DNA of 64,000 nt. Source: Clostridia bacterium (GTDB lineage: Bacteria > Bacillota > Clostridia > UBA1381 > UBA9506). The stretch spans positions 30,139 to 94,138 of the forward strand of contig JAFYXI010000041.1 in assembly GCA_017546245.1 (NCBI GenBank), given 5' to 3'. The position numbers were made by a program, and so were the translations under genes. A model generated the notes under the pieces. That model worked only from the letters and a program-made list of their open reading frames with translations, searched no databases and was not told where the DNA came from. Positions 56,068 to 64,000 of this stretch are shown piece by piece; the stretch's first letter is position 1; each line of letters starts with the position of its first letter.

Positions 56068-56829
56068 TTATTTTATGTTATAAAATCTTTTTCCGTTTTC
56101 TTTTGTTATTTGCGCCAGCTCTTCAAACGATATACCCTTTAAGCGTGCAATTTCTTCAGCGACATACCGCACACGCGAAGAGTCGTTTCGTTTGCCTCGC
56201 AGCGGCTCGGGCGAAAGATACGGACAATCTGTTTCTATCATAAGCTTATCAAGCGGAACAGCCTTTGCCGCCTCTTTGGCTTTTGGTGCATTTTTAAAGG
56301 TAACAGGTCCGGCAAACGAAACCATCATACCCAAAGAAGTTACCTCTTTTGCCATTTCGCTGCTGCCTGAATAGCAATGCATAACGCCGTTATAATATCC
56401 GTGTTTTTTTAGAATTTCCAAAACATCACCATGTGCATCGCGGTCGTGAATAATATATGGCTTGCCCAGCTCTTTGGCTAATAGAAGCTGACGCTCAAAC
56501 CAACGCTTTTGCACTTCTTTAGCCGCGCCCATATTGTGATAATCAAGACCGATTTCGCCAACAGCTACAACCTTATCTTTTTTTAACCATTCAGCTAGTT
56601 TTTCCATTCCATTTTCGTCAAGTTCACCTGTTGCATCAGGATGAACACCGACTGATGCATAAATAAAATCATATTTTTCAGAAAGCTCAACACTCTGAGC
56701 ACTTGATTTTAAATCTGCACCTATATTTACAACAAGGGCTACCCCCTCGTCTTTAAGCATATTTATTATACTTTCTCTGTCTTCGTCAAACTTCGCATCA
56801 TCTAAATGTGCGTGTGTGTCAAATAACAA
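56068..56829 (-). CDS. tatD: TatD-family metal-dependent hydrolase
   Basis: This 253-residue protein has the TIM-barrel metal motif DTHAHLDDAKF near the start, GEIGLDYH (near 92), IHDRDAHGD and MIETDCPYLSPEP (near 200). Family members are deoxyribonucleases or D-amino-acid-tRNA deacylase-type hydrolases. TTG start after AGGTG. It is in the operon between rnhA and the aminotransferase. Confidence 0.93.
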   Translation of the reverse strand: MLFDTHAHLDDAKFDEDRESIINMLKDEGVALVVNIGADLKSSAQSVELSEKYDFIYASVGVHPDATGELDENGMEKLAEWLKKDKVVAVGEIGLDYHNMGAAKEVQKRWFERQLLLAKELGKPYIIHDRDAHGDVLEILKKHGYYNGVMHCYSGSSEMAKEVTSLGMMVSFAGPVTFKNAPKAKEAAKAVPLDKLMIETDCPYLSPEPLRGKRNDSSRVRYVAEEIARLKGISFEELAQITKENGKRFYNIK

Positions 56830-56850
56830 TCCTTACACCTCTTTTGTTAT

Positions 56851-57336
56851 TTATGTATCCTGACCGTAGCCCTCGTCGTCGGGCAGATCCGGCTGTGCTG
56901 CCGCTGCAACTGCCAGTTGGTCGCAACGCTCGTTTTCGGGATGACCTGCGTGACCCTTGACCCAGTTAAATTCAACATTATGTTCTTCCATTAACACAAG
57001 CAGACGTTCCCACAAATCAACGTTTAGCGCCGGTTCTTTAGGGGTGCGCATCCAGCCTTTTGCTTCCCATTTATAGACCCAACCCTGATTTATTGCATCG
57101 ACTACATATTTACTGTCTGAATATACGCTTACATTACAAGGCTCTAAAAGCGCCTCAAGCCCTGCTATAACCGCAAGAATTTCCATTCGGTTATTGGTGG
57201 TTAAATTAAAGCCCTGCGAAAATTCTTTTGATTTTCCTTTATATCTTAAAATAGTACCGTAGCCGCCTTTTCCGGGATTTCCGCTGCAGGCTCCATCGGT
57301 AAAAAGCTCAACAGTTTTTAAGCTTGGGTCAAACAT
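56851..57336 (-). CDS. rnhA: Ribonuclease HI
   Basis: This 161-residue enzyme cleaves RNA in RNA-DNA hybrids. The catalytic acids are in [17 protein letters not shown] (Asp14), NRMEILAV (Glu) and YSDSKYV (Asp), with a late His-Asp in [10 protein letters not shown]. It overlaps the upstream nrnA by 8 bases, so translation is coupled. Confidence 0.95.
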   Translation of the reverse strand: MFDPSLKTVELFTDGACSGNPGKGGYGTILRYKGKSKEFSQGFNLTTNNRMEILAVIAGLEALLEPCNVSVYSDSKYVVDAINQGWVYKWEAKGWMRTPKEPALNVDLWERLLVLMEEHNVEFNWVKGHAGHPENERCDQLAVAAAAQPDLPDDEGYGQDT

Positions 57337-58297
57337 TTAAAAGCTCCTTTATAACCAGATTTACAAGCTCATCTATTACTTTATCACAATCTTCTTCAGA
57401 TACAAATGCCGCCGCATTTTTATGCCCACCGCCGCCGAAGTGCTGTGCAAGCTTTGATAAGTCGATAATTTCACGACCTCTTAAGCTGTATTTATGAGCA
57501 TTTTCGACATTATTTTTGACTAACACCCCGACTAATACCCCATCAAGCCCAACGGGCATATTGGGCAAATCTTCGATTTCTTCGTGCTTTATGCCGTATT
57601 CTTCTAAAAGACTGTCAGGGCATTTTAAAACTGCAACTTTACCGTCAGCAAATTTTTCTACTCTTTCTGCTGCAGCACCCATAAAACGCAGTTTTTCAAG
57701 TTTAACCGTGTCATAAAGTCTGCGTGTAATTGCACGTGCATCTATGCCTCGACGCACAATATCTGCCGCTGCCAAAAGTGTGCTTTCGGTTACGTTAGAA
57801 TATTTAAAATGACCGGTATCTGTTGAAAGACCTGTATAAATTCCAACCTTGACCTCCATCGGGAACTCATCTAAAACTGCATTTGCGACAGTATGGATTA
57901 TCTCAGCAGTTGCAGCCGCATCAGGCTTGCAGTAATAAAAATCACCAAACGGCTGATTTGAAAGGTGGTGGTCAATGCAAATCTTAGTCTTTGAGTTCAT
58001 ATAAAGCTCAGCTAATTTTCCGAGTCTGTTTTCTGAACCGCAGTCAACCGCCAAAGCAGTATCTGCCTCTGTTTTTGCATCTTCTGACCATACAAAATGG
58101 CCGTTGTCTAAGTAAGAATATCTTTTGGGAATAGGCTCACAAAGCCAAACATCTGCCTTTATTCCCTTTTCCTCTAAAACTGCTTTGGACGCAAAAGCAG
58201 AACCCAGAGCGTCGCCGTCCGGGTTGATGTGGGTAAAAATAGCCACATGCTTTGCGTCCAATAATTTTTTTATTACAATTTCAAGTTCGGATGTCAC
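57329..58297 (-). CDS. nrnA: DHH-family nanoRNase/pAp phosphatase
   Basis: This 322-residue protein degrades short RNA oligomers and pAp. It has the DHH domain ([12 protein letters not shown] near residue 20, [16 protein letters not shown] near 112) and the DHHA1 domain with GGGGHKNAA (near 291). GTG start directly after the rbfA stop, with GGAGGGA. In Bacillota it regularly follows rbfA. Confidence 0.94.
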   Translation of the reverse strand: MTSELEIVIKKLLDAKHVAIFTHINPDGDALGSAFASKAVLEEKGIKADVWLCEPIPKRYSYLDNGHFVWSEDAKTEADTALAVDCGSENRLGKLAELYMNSKTKICIDHHLSNQPFGDFYYCKPDAAATAEIIHTVANAVLDEFPMEVKVGIYTGLSTDTGHFKYSNVTESTLLAAADIVRRGIDARAITRRLYDTVKLEKLRFMGAAAERVEKFADGKVAVLKCPDSLLEEYGIKHEEIEDLPNMPVGLDGVLVGVLVKNNVENAHKYSLRGREIIDLSKLAQHFGGGGHKNAAAFVSEEDCDKVIDELVNLVIKELLNV

Positions 58298-58298
58298 G

Positions 58299-58652
58299 TT
58301 AGTCCCTCCTGCCGCTTTTTGCAGCCGTTAACAACTCGTTTATGTGTGCACCGTGTTCAATGGAATGATCCAGAGCAAACTGTATTTCGGGGGTTATTCT
58401 TAAATTAAGTCTTCTGCCAACCTCACGACGAACAAATCCTGCCGCTTTTTTAAGACCGGCTAAAGCATCTTTTTGAACATTTTCGTCACCCAAAACACTT
58501 ACATAAATTTTTGCAAAACGCAAATCCTGAGTAACTTCTGCTGCGACAACACTTGTCATAAGCGGAATTCTGGGGTCTTTTAATTCCCGTAAAATAGAAC
58601 CCATTTCACGCTTCATTTCTTCATTTATTCTGTTAATTCTGTTTGCTGCCAA
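58299..58652 (-). CDS. rbfA: Ribosome-binding factor A
   Basis: This 117-residue KH-fold protein matures the 30S subunit and is needed at low temperature. Characteristic parts are RINEEMKREMGSILREL at the N-terminus and ITPEIQFALDHSIEHGAHI near the C-terminus. TTG start after AAGGAGG. It follows infB in the standard order. Confidence 0.96.
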   Translation of the reverse strand: MAANRINRINEEMKREMGSILRELKDPRIPLMTSVVAAEVTQDLRFAKIYVSVLGDENVQKDALAGLKKAAGFVRREVGRRLNLRITPEIQFALDHSIEHGAHINELLTAAKSGRRD

Positions 58653-58702
58653 CGCTGCCTACCTCCTTTGGATTTAGTATTCACCAAAAATTGATTTTTA
58701 AT

Positions 58703-61186
58703 CTATTTTCGCTCAACCTCTACCATACGGAAGCATTCTACAACGTCGCCCTCTTTAATATCGTTAAAGTTTTCGATATTAAGACCGCATTCATAGCCTG
58801 AGTTAACTTCTTTTGCATCGTCTTTGAATCTCTTTAAGGATGCAAGCTCGCCCTCGTATACAATGATACCGTCACGAACTACACGCACCTGAGAATTTCT
58901 GTGAATTACACCGTCAGTTACATAACATCCGGCAATTGTTCCGACACTTGATACCTTAAATGTCTGACGGATTTCAGCATGACCTGTAACCTCTTCTTTA
59001 AATGTAGGCTCAAGCATACCTTTCATAGCTGCTTCAATCTCTTCGATTGCAGTATAAATTACGCGGTAAAGTCTGATGTCAACACCCTGACGTTCTGCCG
59101 ATGCAGCAGCACCTGCGTCAGGACGAACGTTAAAGCCTACGATAATCGCACCTGATGCATAAGCAAGCATAACGTCAGACTCTCTGATAGCACCAACACC
59201 GCCGTGAATAACCTTAACGCGTACTTCGTCATTTGACAGTTTTTCAAGCGACTGACGAACTGCTTCAACAGAACCCTGAACGTCTGCTTTTACGATAAGC
59301 TCGAGTTCTTTCATTTCGCCTTCTTTAATTCTGTCAAACAAGTCATCCAAAGTAACTGCTGTATGTGCATTAACACGTTCATCTTTAATCTGCTGTTTTC
59401 TCTTTTCAATGACGTTTTTAGCCATTCTTTCATCTTCAACAACATAGAACAAGTCACCGCCGCTCGGCACTTCTCCAAGACCTAAAATCTCAACCGGAAC
59501 AGACGGACCTGCCTTTTTAATTCTTTTGCCCTTATCATCGAGCATAGCACGGATATGACCCATAGCTGTTCCTGCAACGATGGTGTCACCCAAGCGCAAT
59601 GTTCCGTTCTGAACAAGAACAGTTGCAACCGGTCCGCGACCTTTATCGAGCTTGGATTCAATAACTGTACCTTTAGCTTTACGGTTTGGATTCGCCTTAA
59701 GCTCACGCATTTCGGCAACCAAAAGAACCATTTCTAAAAGACCTTCGATATTTATTTTCTGTTTAGCCGAAACTTCTACACAGATAGTATCACCGCCCCA
59801 GTCTTCAGGGATTAAATCATACTCGGTAAGTTCCTGCTTGATTTTATCCGGGTTTGCGCCCTCTTTATCTATTTTGTTAATAGCAACAATTATGCTTAAA
59901 TTTGCAGCTTTGGCATGGTTAATAGCCTCGACTGTCTGAGGCATAATTCCGTCATCCGCTGCAACAACTAAGATAGCAATATCTGTTACCTGTGCACCAC
60001 GGGCACGCATAGCCGTAAACGCTTCGTGACCCGGTGTATCTAGGAATGTAAGCTTTTTATCGTGGATACGAACGCGGTGAGCACCGATATGCTGTGTAAT
60101 ACCACCTGCTTCTGTATCTGTTACGTTAGTTGAACGAATCGCATCTAATAGAGAGGTTTTTCCGTGGTCAACGTGACCCATTACAACAACTACGGGTGAA
60201 CGTGGCTCAAGCGAGCTTTCGTCATCCTCAAAGTCGTCGAACAGGATATCTTCATCTGTTAATATAATTTCTTTTTCTACAACAGCACCCAAATCTTCGG
60301 AGATTAAAGAGGCAATGTCAAAGTCAATAGTCTGGCTGATAGCCGCCATAATGCCCAACGTCATCAGCTTTTTAATTACTTCTGTTGCAGGAACTTCTAA
60401 ACGTTCTGCAAGCTCGCCAACCGAAATTTCATCCGGAATAAGAACTGTTTTCTTTTCTTTTTTAACCTTTTGTTCTTTTACCGGCGCAGTTTTATTACTG
60501 ATTTTTGCGTTGTCTTTTAAACGGCCGCTGCCCTTTTTAAGCTTCTGCTTTTTAACAGTATCGTCAATAGCATTTGTCGGAACAAGCTCTTCAATTTTTT
60601 CGTCCTCGATTTTATTTAAGTCAATCATACTCTGACGTGTATCGACATGACGAACATTACGCTGAACCGGTTCTGTGGTAATTTTCTCATCGTCATCCAC
60701 TTCTTTAAGCTCAAGCTTTTTCATCTTAGGACGATCTGCTTTTGGAGGAGTTTTCTTAGGCTTTTCCTTTTTCTTAGCAGGTTCTGCCTTTTCCTCTGCT
60801 TTTGGTTTTTCCGCCGGCTTCGGTTCTTCTTTTACTTCTTCTTTAGCCTTTGGTTCTGCCTTTTTATCAGGCTTAGGCTCAGCCTCTTTTTTAACTTCAG
60901 CAGGTTTTTTATCTTCTGCCTCTATCTTTTCGCCATCAGCTGATTCTGCTTTTTTCTTGGCTTTTTTAATAGGCATATCTACCTTCTTACCCTGGGCAAA
61001 GGGCGGTATTTCGATAGCCTTGTCGTAACGCTGTGTTAAGGTTTCGAAAATAATATCGAGTTCCTCCTGTTCAAGCGTACTCATATGATTTTTAATCGGG
61101 AAACCATACCCGTCGAGCAATGCAATTAAATCCTTTGAATTAATATCAAGTTCCTTTGCAAGCTCGTGTACTCTCACTTTAGACAT
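58703..61186 (-). CDS. infB: Translation initiation factor IF-2
   Basis: This 827-residue GTPase brings initiator tRNA to the ribosome. It has an IF2_N domain (about 3-53), a Lys/Glu/Ala/Pro-rich unstructured linker (about 65-180), a second IF2_N (about 248-300), and the G domain ([11 protein letters not shown] near 333, [12 protein letters not shown]). Domains II-IV follow to residue 827. The linker is highly repetitive, and its reverse strand gives long false frames. GGAGGTGG precedes the ATG. Confidence 0.97.
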   Translation of the reverse strand: MSKVRVHELAKELDINSKDLIALLDGYGFPIKNHMSTLEQEELDIIFETLTQRYDKAIEIPPFAQGKKVDMPIKKAKKKAESADGEKIEAEDKKPAEVKKEAEPKPDKKAEPKAKEEVKEEPKPAEKPKAEEKAEPAKKKEKPKKTPPKADRPKMKKLELKEVDDDEKITTEPVQRNVRHVDTRQSMIDLNKIEDEKIEELVPTNAIDDTVKKQKLKKGSGRLKDNAKISNKTAPVKEQKVKKEKKTVLIPDEISVGELAERLEVPATEVIKKLMTLGIMAAISQTIDFDIASLISEDLGAVVEKEIILTDEDILFDDFEDDESSLEPRSPVVVVMGHVDHGKTSLLDAIRSTNVTDTEAGGITQHIGAHRVRIHDKKLTFLDTPGHEAFTAMRARGAQVTDIAILVVAADDGIMPQTVEAINHAKAANLSIIVAINKIDKEGANPDKIKQELTEYDLIPEDWGGDTICVEVSAKQKINIEGLLEMVLLVAEMRELKANPNRKAKGTVIESKLDKGRGPVATVLVQNGTLRLGDTIVAGTAMGHIRAMLDDKGKRIKKAGPSVPVEILGLGEVPSGGDLFYVVEDERMAKNVIEKRKQQIKDERVNAHTAVTLDDLFDRIKEGEMKELELIVKADVQGSVEAVRQSLEKLSNDEVRVKVIHGGVGAIRESDVMLAYASGAIIVGFNVRPDAGAAASAERQGVDIRLYRVIYTAIEEIEAAMKGMLEPTFKEEVTGHAEIRQTFKVSSVGTIAGCYVTDGVIHRNSQVRVVRDGIIVYEGELASLKRFKDDAKEVNSGYECGLNIENFNDIKEGDVVECFRMVEVERK

Positions 61187-61242
61187 ATAGCTGCCACCTC
61201 CGAAAATTTAACCTGTCTATGTAATGCGGTTCTCCGCTTTTT

Positions 61243-61563
61243 TTAATTTTCCGCCTTTTTAGCTTCTAAAATCATTTGGGCGGTTTTTTTTGCAAATCCC
61301 TCGTCTGTAATAGCAAGCACGCTTCTGTTATCTGCGCCGCCCGTTACAAGACCAAGACTTTCTTTCGTTTCTGCTTCTAAATACTGCACTTCGTAGTATT
61401 TGCACATTGAGGCAAACTTATCCTTTGTATTATCAGAAGTATCGCTTGCCGCAATAACTAAAAGCGCTGTTCCGTTTTTTATTGCTTTTTCCGCTAAAAA
61501 AGCACCTTTTTGTACTTTTTTAGCACGATTTGCTATTCCTATAAAATGCAGCAGTTTATTCAA
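61243..61563 (-). CDS. ylxQ: L7Ae-family RNA-binding protein YlxQ
   Basis: This 106-residue protein has the L7Ae/L30e fold (LLHFIGIANRAKKVQKGAFL, LLVIAASDTSDNTKDKF) and is known in Bacillus as a kink-turn RNA-binding protein of uncertain role. TTG start after GAGG; overlaps rnpM by 8 bases. Its place between rnpM and infB is conserved. Confidence 0.92.
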   Translation of the reverse strand: MNKLLHFIGIANRAKKVQKGAFLAEKAIKNGTALLVIAASDTSDNTKDKFASMCKYYEVQYLEAETKESLGLVTGGADNRSVLAITDEGFAKKTAQMILEAKKAEN

Positions 61564-61816
61564 ACAAATGCCTCATTTCTTCAGATAGTTTATTGTATAT
61601 ATCATCAGACACATTTTGTTTAAATGCCCGATTTAACTTTTTGCGTTTTATGCATTCGTTAAGACAATCGGCATTTTTACACAAATATGCACCGCGACCT
61701 TCGCTTTTGCCGGTAGTATCAATTAAAATTTGTTCATCTTTTTTTACTATACGCAGCATTGCTTGTCTTTGAAACTTTTTTCCGCATCCGATGCATTCGC
61801 GCATTGGTGTGTGCAT
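61556..61816 (-). CDS. rnpM: YlxR/RnpM, RNase P modulator
   Basis: This 86-residue DUF448 protein has RECIGCGKKFQRQAMLRIVK at the N-terminus and GRGAYLCKNADCLNECIKRK in the middle, both family signatures. Recent work links it to binding RNase P RNA. It follows nusA in the conserved nusA-infB operon. Confidence 0.92.
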   Translation of the reverse strand: MHTPMRECIGCGKKFQRQAMLRIVKKDEQILIDTTGKSEGRGAYLCKNADCLNECIKRKKLNRAFKQNVSDDIYNKLSEEMRHLFE

Positions 61817-61848
61817 AATAAATACCTCCGCCTAAAGTATTAAACTAA

Positions 61849-62877
61849 TTAAACCTCCGGTTTAATATCAATCTTCCAACCGGTAAGTTTAGCAGCCAGA
61901 CGTGCATTCTGACCTTCTTTACCAATTGCCAGAGAAAGCTGATGTGCAGGAACGATTACCTGTGCATTATGTCCTTCTTCGTCAATTGTTGTACTTACAA
62001 CATCTGATGGTGAAAGAGCCGCTGAGATAAACTCTGCCGGGTCTTCTGAATATTTTACAATATCAATTTTTTCGCCTGCAAGCTCGTCACAGATAATCTG
62101 AACACGTGCGCCCTTAGGACCAACACAAGAGCCTAAAGGGTCTACATTCGGGTCTGATGAGCAAACCGAAATTTTTGTACGTGAACCGGCTTCTCTTGCG
62201 ATTGTTTTAATTTCAACAACGCCGTCTGCAATTTCAGGAACCTCCTGCTCGAACAGGCGACGAACCAACCCCGGATGAGAACGTGACAAAATAATCTGCG
62301 GACTTTGTCCCATCATTTTTACTTCTGCCACATAAAACTTCATTCTTGCGCCCGGAAGATACTGCTCTGTCGGTAACTGCTCGTTAAGCGGAAGATATGC
62401 TTCCATATCACCGTAAACCTGAACAGTTACGCACTTTCTGTCATATTTGGTTACTAAACCTGTAATCATTGAATTTTCGCGGTTGTGATAAGCATCATAA
62501 AGATTATCTCTTTCAGCTTCTTTAATTCTTTGAACAACAACCTGCTTTGCAGTCTGTGCAGCAATTCTTCCGAAGTTTCTGGGAGTTACCTCTATATTTA
62601 CAACATCATCAATTTCATAACGCTTGTCAAGCTCTCTTGCTTCTTCAAGACCTATATGAAGATTTGTATCTAAAACCTCTTCTACTACCGTCTTTTGCTG
62701 ACAAACTTTAATGTCACCTTTTTCACGGTCGATTGTAACAGTTACATTCTGTGCATGATCGTAATTTTTCTTATATGCTGCGATTAAAGCAAGCTCTATT
62801 GTCTCTAAAAGGTCTTCTTTTTTCATGTTTTTCTGACGTGCAAGCTCACCCAATGCAGAAATAAATTCCTGATTCAT
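61849..62877 (-). CDS. nusA: Transcription termination/antitermination factor NusA
   Basis: This 342-residue protein has an N-terminal RNA polymerase-binding domain (about 1-125), an S1 domain (about 134-198) and two KH domains (about 200-340, with GSCVGPKGARVQIICDELAG and LAIGKEGQNARLAAKLTGW). It lacks the acidic C-terminal repeats of Proteobacteria, as is usual in Bacillota. GGAGGG precedes the ATG. Confidence 0.96.
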   Translation of the reverse strand: MNQEFISALGELARQKNMKKEDLLETIELALIAAYKKNYDHAQNVTVTIDREKGDIKVCQQKTVVEEVLDTNLHIGLEEARELDKRYEIDDVVNIEVTPRNFGRIAAQTAKQVVVQRIKEAERDNLYDAYHNRENSMITGLVTKYDRKCVTVQVYGDMEAYLPLNEQLPTEQYLPGARMKFYVAEVKMMGQSPQIILSRSHPGLVRRLFEQEVPEIADGVVEIKTIAREAGSRTKISVCSSDPNVDPLGSCVGPKGARVQIICDELAGEKIDIVKYSEDPAEFISAALSPSDVVSTTIDEEGHNAQVIVPAHQLSLAIGKEGQNARLAAKLTGWKIDIKPEV

Positions 62878-62928
62878 TTTGTCGTTCCCTCCAAATTTAT
62901 TCTTTATTATATCCGAATTATAATTTAC

Positions 62929-63393
62929 TTAAAATATAACAGCAAGTCTTACGCTGACTGTTTTTGACAACTCTATATCTAAGCTTTGACCTTCGTATTC
63001 AACAGATATAACACCATTGGAATATGCTTTTAGTAAGGCTGTCATTTCTTTTGTTCCGCAAAGCGGAGCATATAATTTTATATCAACCTCGTGACCGATA
63101 TAGCGCAAAAAGTCTGACTCTTTCTTAAGCTTTCTGTCCATTCCGGCTGAGGATACTTCCAAAACATAAACCTGCTCGATAGGGTCAACCCTGTCAAGCT
63201 CATCAGAAAGAGCACGGCTTACTGCCTCGCAGTCGTCGATGCCCACTCCCTCTTCTTCTTTGTCGATATATACACGCAAATAATAGTCAGGGCCTTCTTT
63301 TAAGAACTCTATATCCCATATTAAAAGCCCCAATCTGTCTGTAATTGGCAACAGTAATTCTTCTACAATTTGTGTTACTTTTTGATTCGCCAT
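62929..63393 (-). CDS. rimP: Ribosome maturation factor RimP
   Basis: This 154-residue protein helps 30S assembly. It has the N-terminal alpha/beta domain with LRVYIDKEEEGVGIDDCEAV and the C-terminal beta-barrel (about 85-154, YVLEVSSAGMDRKLKKESDF). The ATG at 63393 follows GGAGG. A longer frame upstream would cross the terminator at 63441. It starts the nusA-infB operon. Confidence 0.95.
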   Translation of the reverse strand: MANQKVTQIVEELLLPITDRLGLLIWDIEFLKEGPDYYLRVYIDKEEEGVGIDDCEAVSRALSDELDRVDPIEQVYVLEVSSAGMDRKLKKESDFLRYIGHEVDIKLYAPLCGTKEMTALLKAYSNGVISVEYEGQSLDIELSKTVSVRLAVIF

Positions 63394-63440
63394 ACATCCT
63401 CCAAAATATTCTTTAGATTTTGCTGTTTTTCTAAACAAAA

Positions 63441-63462
63441 GGATACGGCCAAAGCCGTATCC
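63441..63462 (-). terminator. Terminator of the zinc-ribbon gene
   Basis: GGATACGGC (63441-63449) pairs with GCCGTATCC (63454-63462) around a four-base loop, followed by TTTTG on the minus strand. It separates the zinc-ribbon gene from rimP. Confidence 0.8.
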
Positions 63463-63514
63463 CTTTCGAGAAGATACTCTTTTGTTACACAATCTAATTC
63501 CTTAAAGCAAGGGA

Positions 63515-63784
63515 TTATCTGTGGTTAGCAAAGCACTCGCTGCAATAAACGGGTCTGTCGCCCTTCGGTTCAAACGGAACCTGGCACTCTTTACCACATT
63601 CTGCACATACTGCTGTATGCATCTCTCTGTTAGCTCTTAAGCTAGCTTTTCTTGCGGCTCTGCAATCTTTGCAACGAGTCGGCTCATTTTCAAAGCCTTT
63701 CTCCGCATAGAATTCTTGTTCTCCGGCTGTGAATACAAATTCTGCACCACAATCCTTACAAACTAAAGTCTTGTCCTCGTACAT
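63515..63784 (-). CDS. Small zinc-ribbon protein
   Basis: This 89-residue protein has two zinc knuckles, with Cys pairs at residues 9/12 and 38/41, and 60/63 and 81/84. It belongs to a small, widespread group of zinc-ribbon proteins of Bacillota with no known function; nucleic-acid binding is possible. The ATG at 63784 follows GAGGGA, and a longer frame upstream lacks a site. It lies between sigH and rimP. Confidence 0.88.
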   Translation of the reverse strand: MYEDKTLVCKDCGAEFVFTAGEQEFYAEKGFENEPTRCKDCRAARKASLRANREMHTAVCAECGKECQVPFEPKGDRPVYCSECFANHR

Positions 63785-63881
63785 CTTTTTTCCCTCACTT
63801 TTGATAATTAAAAAATAATTTATAGTGAAATAAAAGCAAGCTTTTATTTCTCTACACCACAAACAACAAACAAACCACAAC

Positions 63882-64000
63882 TTACTTCCGCTCACGCAAA
63901 TATTTTTCTAATTTGCGTTTAATTCGCTGGAGCGCATTGTCCACCGATTTTGCATCCTTGCCCATCAGGTCTGCTATTTTGCTGTAACTTACGCCGTTTA
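63882..64000 (-). CDS. sigH: RNA polymerase sigma-H factor, C-terminal part
   Basis: The window ends inside this gene; 39 C-terminal codons and a TAA at 63882-63884 are present. The region 4.2 end YSKIADLMGKDAKSVDNALQ, then RIKRKLEKYL, matches sigma-H, the factor that starts sporulation gene expression in Bacillota. The remaining part lies outside the window. Confidence 0.88.
   Translation of the reverse strand, partial: NGVSYSKIADLMGKDAKSVDNALQRIKRKLEKYLRERK

Noticed and set aside
60647..61028. Long open frames opposite the infB linker
   Set aside because: They mirror the Lys/Glu-rich low-complexity region of infB, giving Phe/Ser-rich nonsense without start signals.

Overview
The window looks like a low-GC chromosome segment from an anaerobic, spore-forming member of the Clostridia (Bacillota). 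A complete spoIIIA operon, a sigH C-terminus, an orphan sporulation-type sigma factor, SLH-domain surface proteins, strong GGAGG-type ribosome binding sites, many TTG/GTG starts and YtcP/LplB-type sugar transporters support this. The species cannot be named from the sequence alone.

Layout. (1) 141-5032, minus strand: spoIIIAA-AH, the forespore-mother cell channel. (2) 5126-8781: a sodium-dependent NSS transporter, then a small cpsC-cpsD-cpsB-type tyrosine kinase/phosphatase module without glycosyltransferases. (3) 9033-10107: tRNA-Tyr with a consensus promoter, a palindromic repeat and a phosphodiesterase-like protein. (4) 10239-31256, minus strand: a long polysaccharide-use operon. It encodes a lipoprotein binding protein, two permeases, two giant secreted heparinase II/III-family proteins, a LamG-like binding protein and two SLH-domain proteins, with an AraC/YesN-type membrane regulator upstream. 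(5) 31586-34019, plus strand: GH88 unsaturated uronyl hydrolase and a Gfo/Idh/MocA oxidoreductase. (6) 34174-34642: tRNA-Arg followed by repeats that copy parts of that tRNA. (7) 34742-39203: a LacI regulator and an operon of M81 protein, creatinase-like M24 protein, sensory-rhodopsin-transducer homologue and rhamnose-mutarotase homologue. (8) 39297-42681: ornithine cyclodeaminase-family enzyme, FadR-type regulator, serine hydrolase and tRNA-Leu. (9) 42846-64000: housekeeping genes, including an orphan 2-oxoacid oxidoreductase gamma subunit beside murA, lysS, a YitT protein, a membrane protein plus sigma factor pair, mutS2, rqcP, trpS, tatD, rnhA and the rimP-nusA-rnpM-ylxQ-infB-rbfA-nrnA operon, a zinc-ribbon protein and the end of sigH.

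How the accessory genes may work together (inference). The secreted lyases would cut a uronic-acid polysaccharide at or near the S-layer. The LplA/LplB/YtcP-like system, with an ATPase encoded elsewhere, would import unsaturated oligosaccharides. GH88 would remove the unsaturated uronic acid, and the Gfo/Idh/MocA enzyme would process a released sugar. The LacI-controlled cassette next door has no function I can name and is the best candidate for an undescribed catabolic pathway. One of the two large lyase genes (17050-21495) carries a single-base frameshift near its end. The lost C-terminal tail is readable in the next frame and matches its paralogue.
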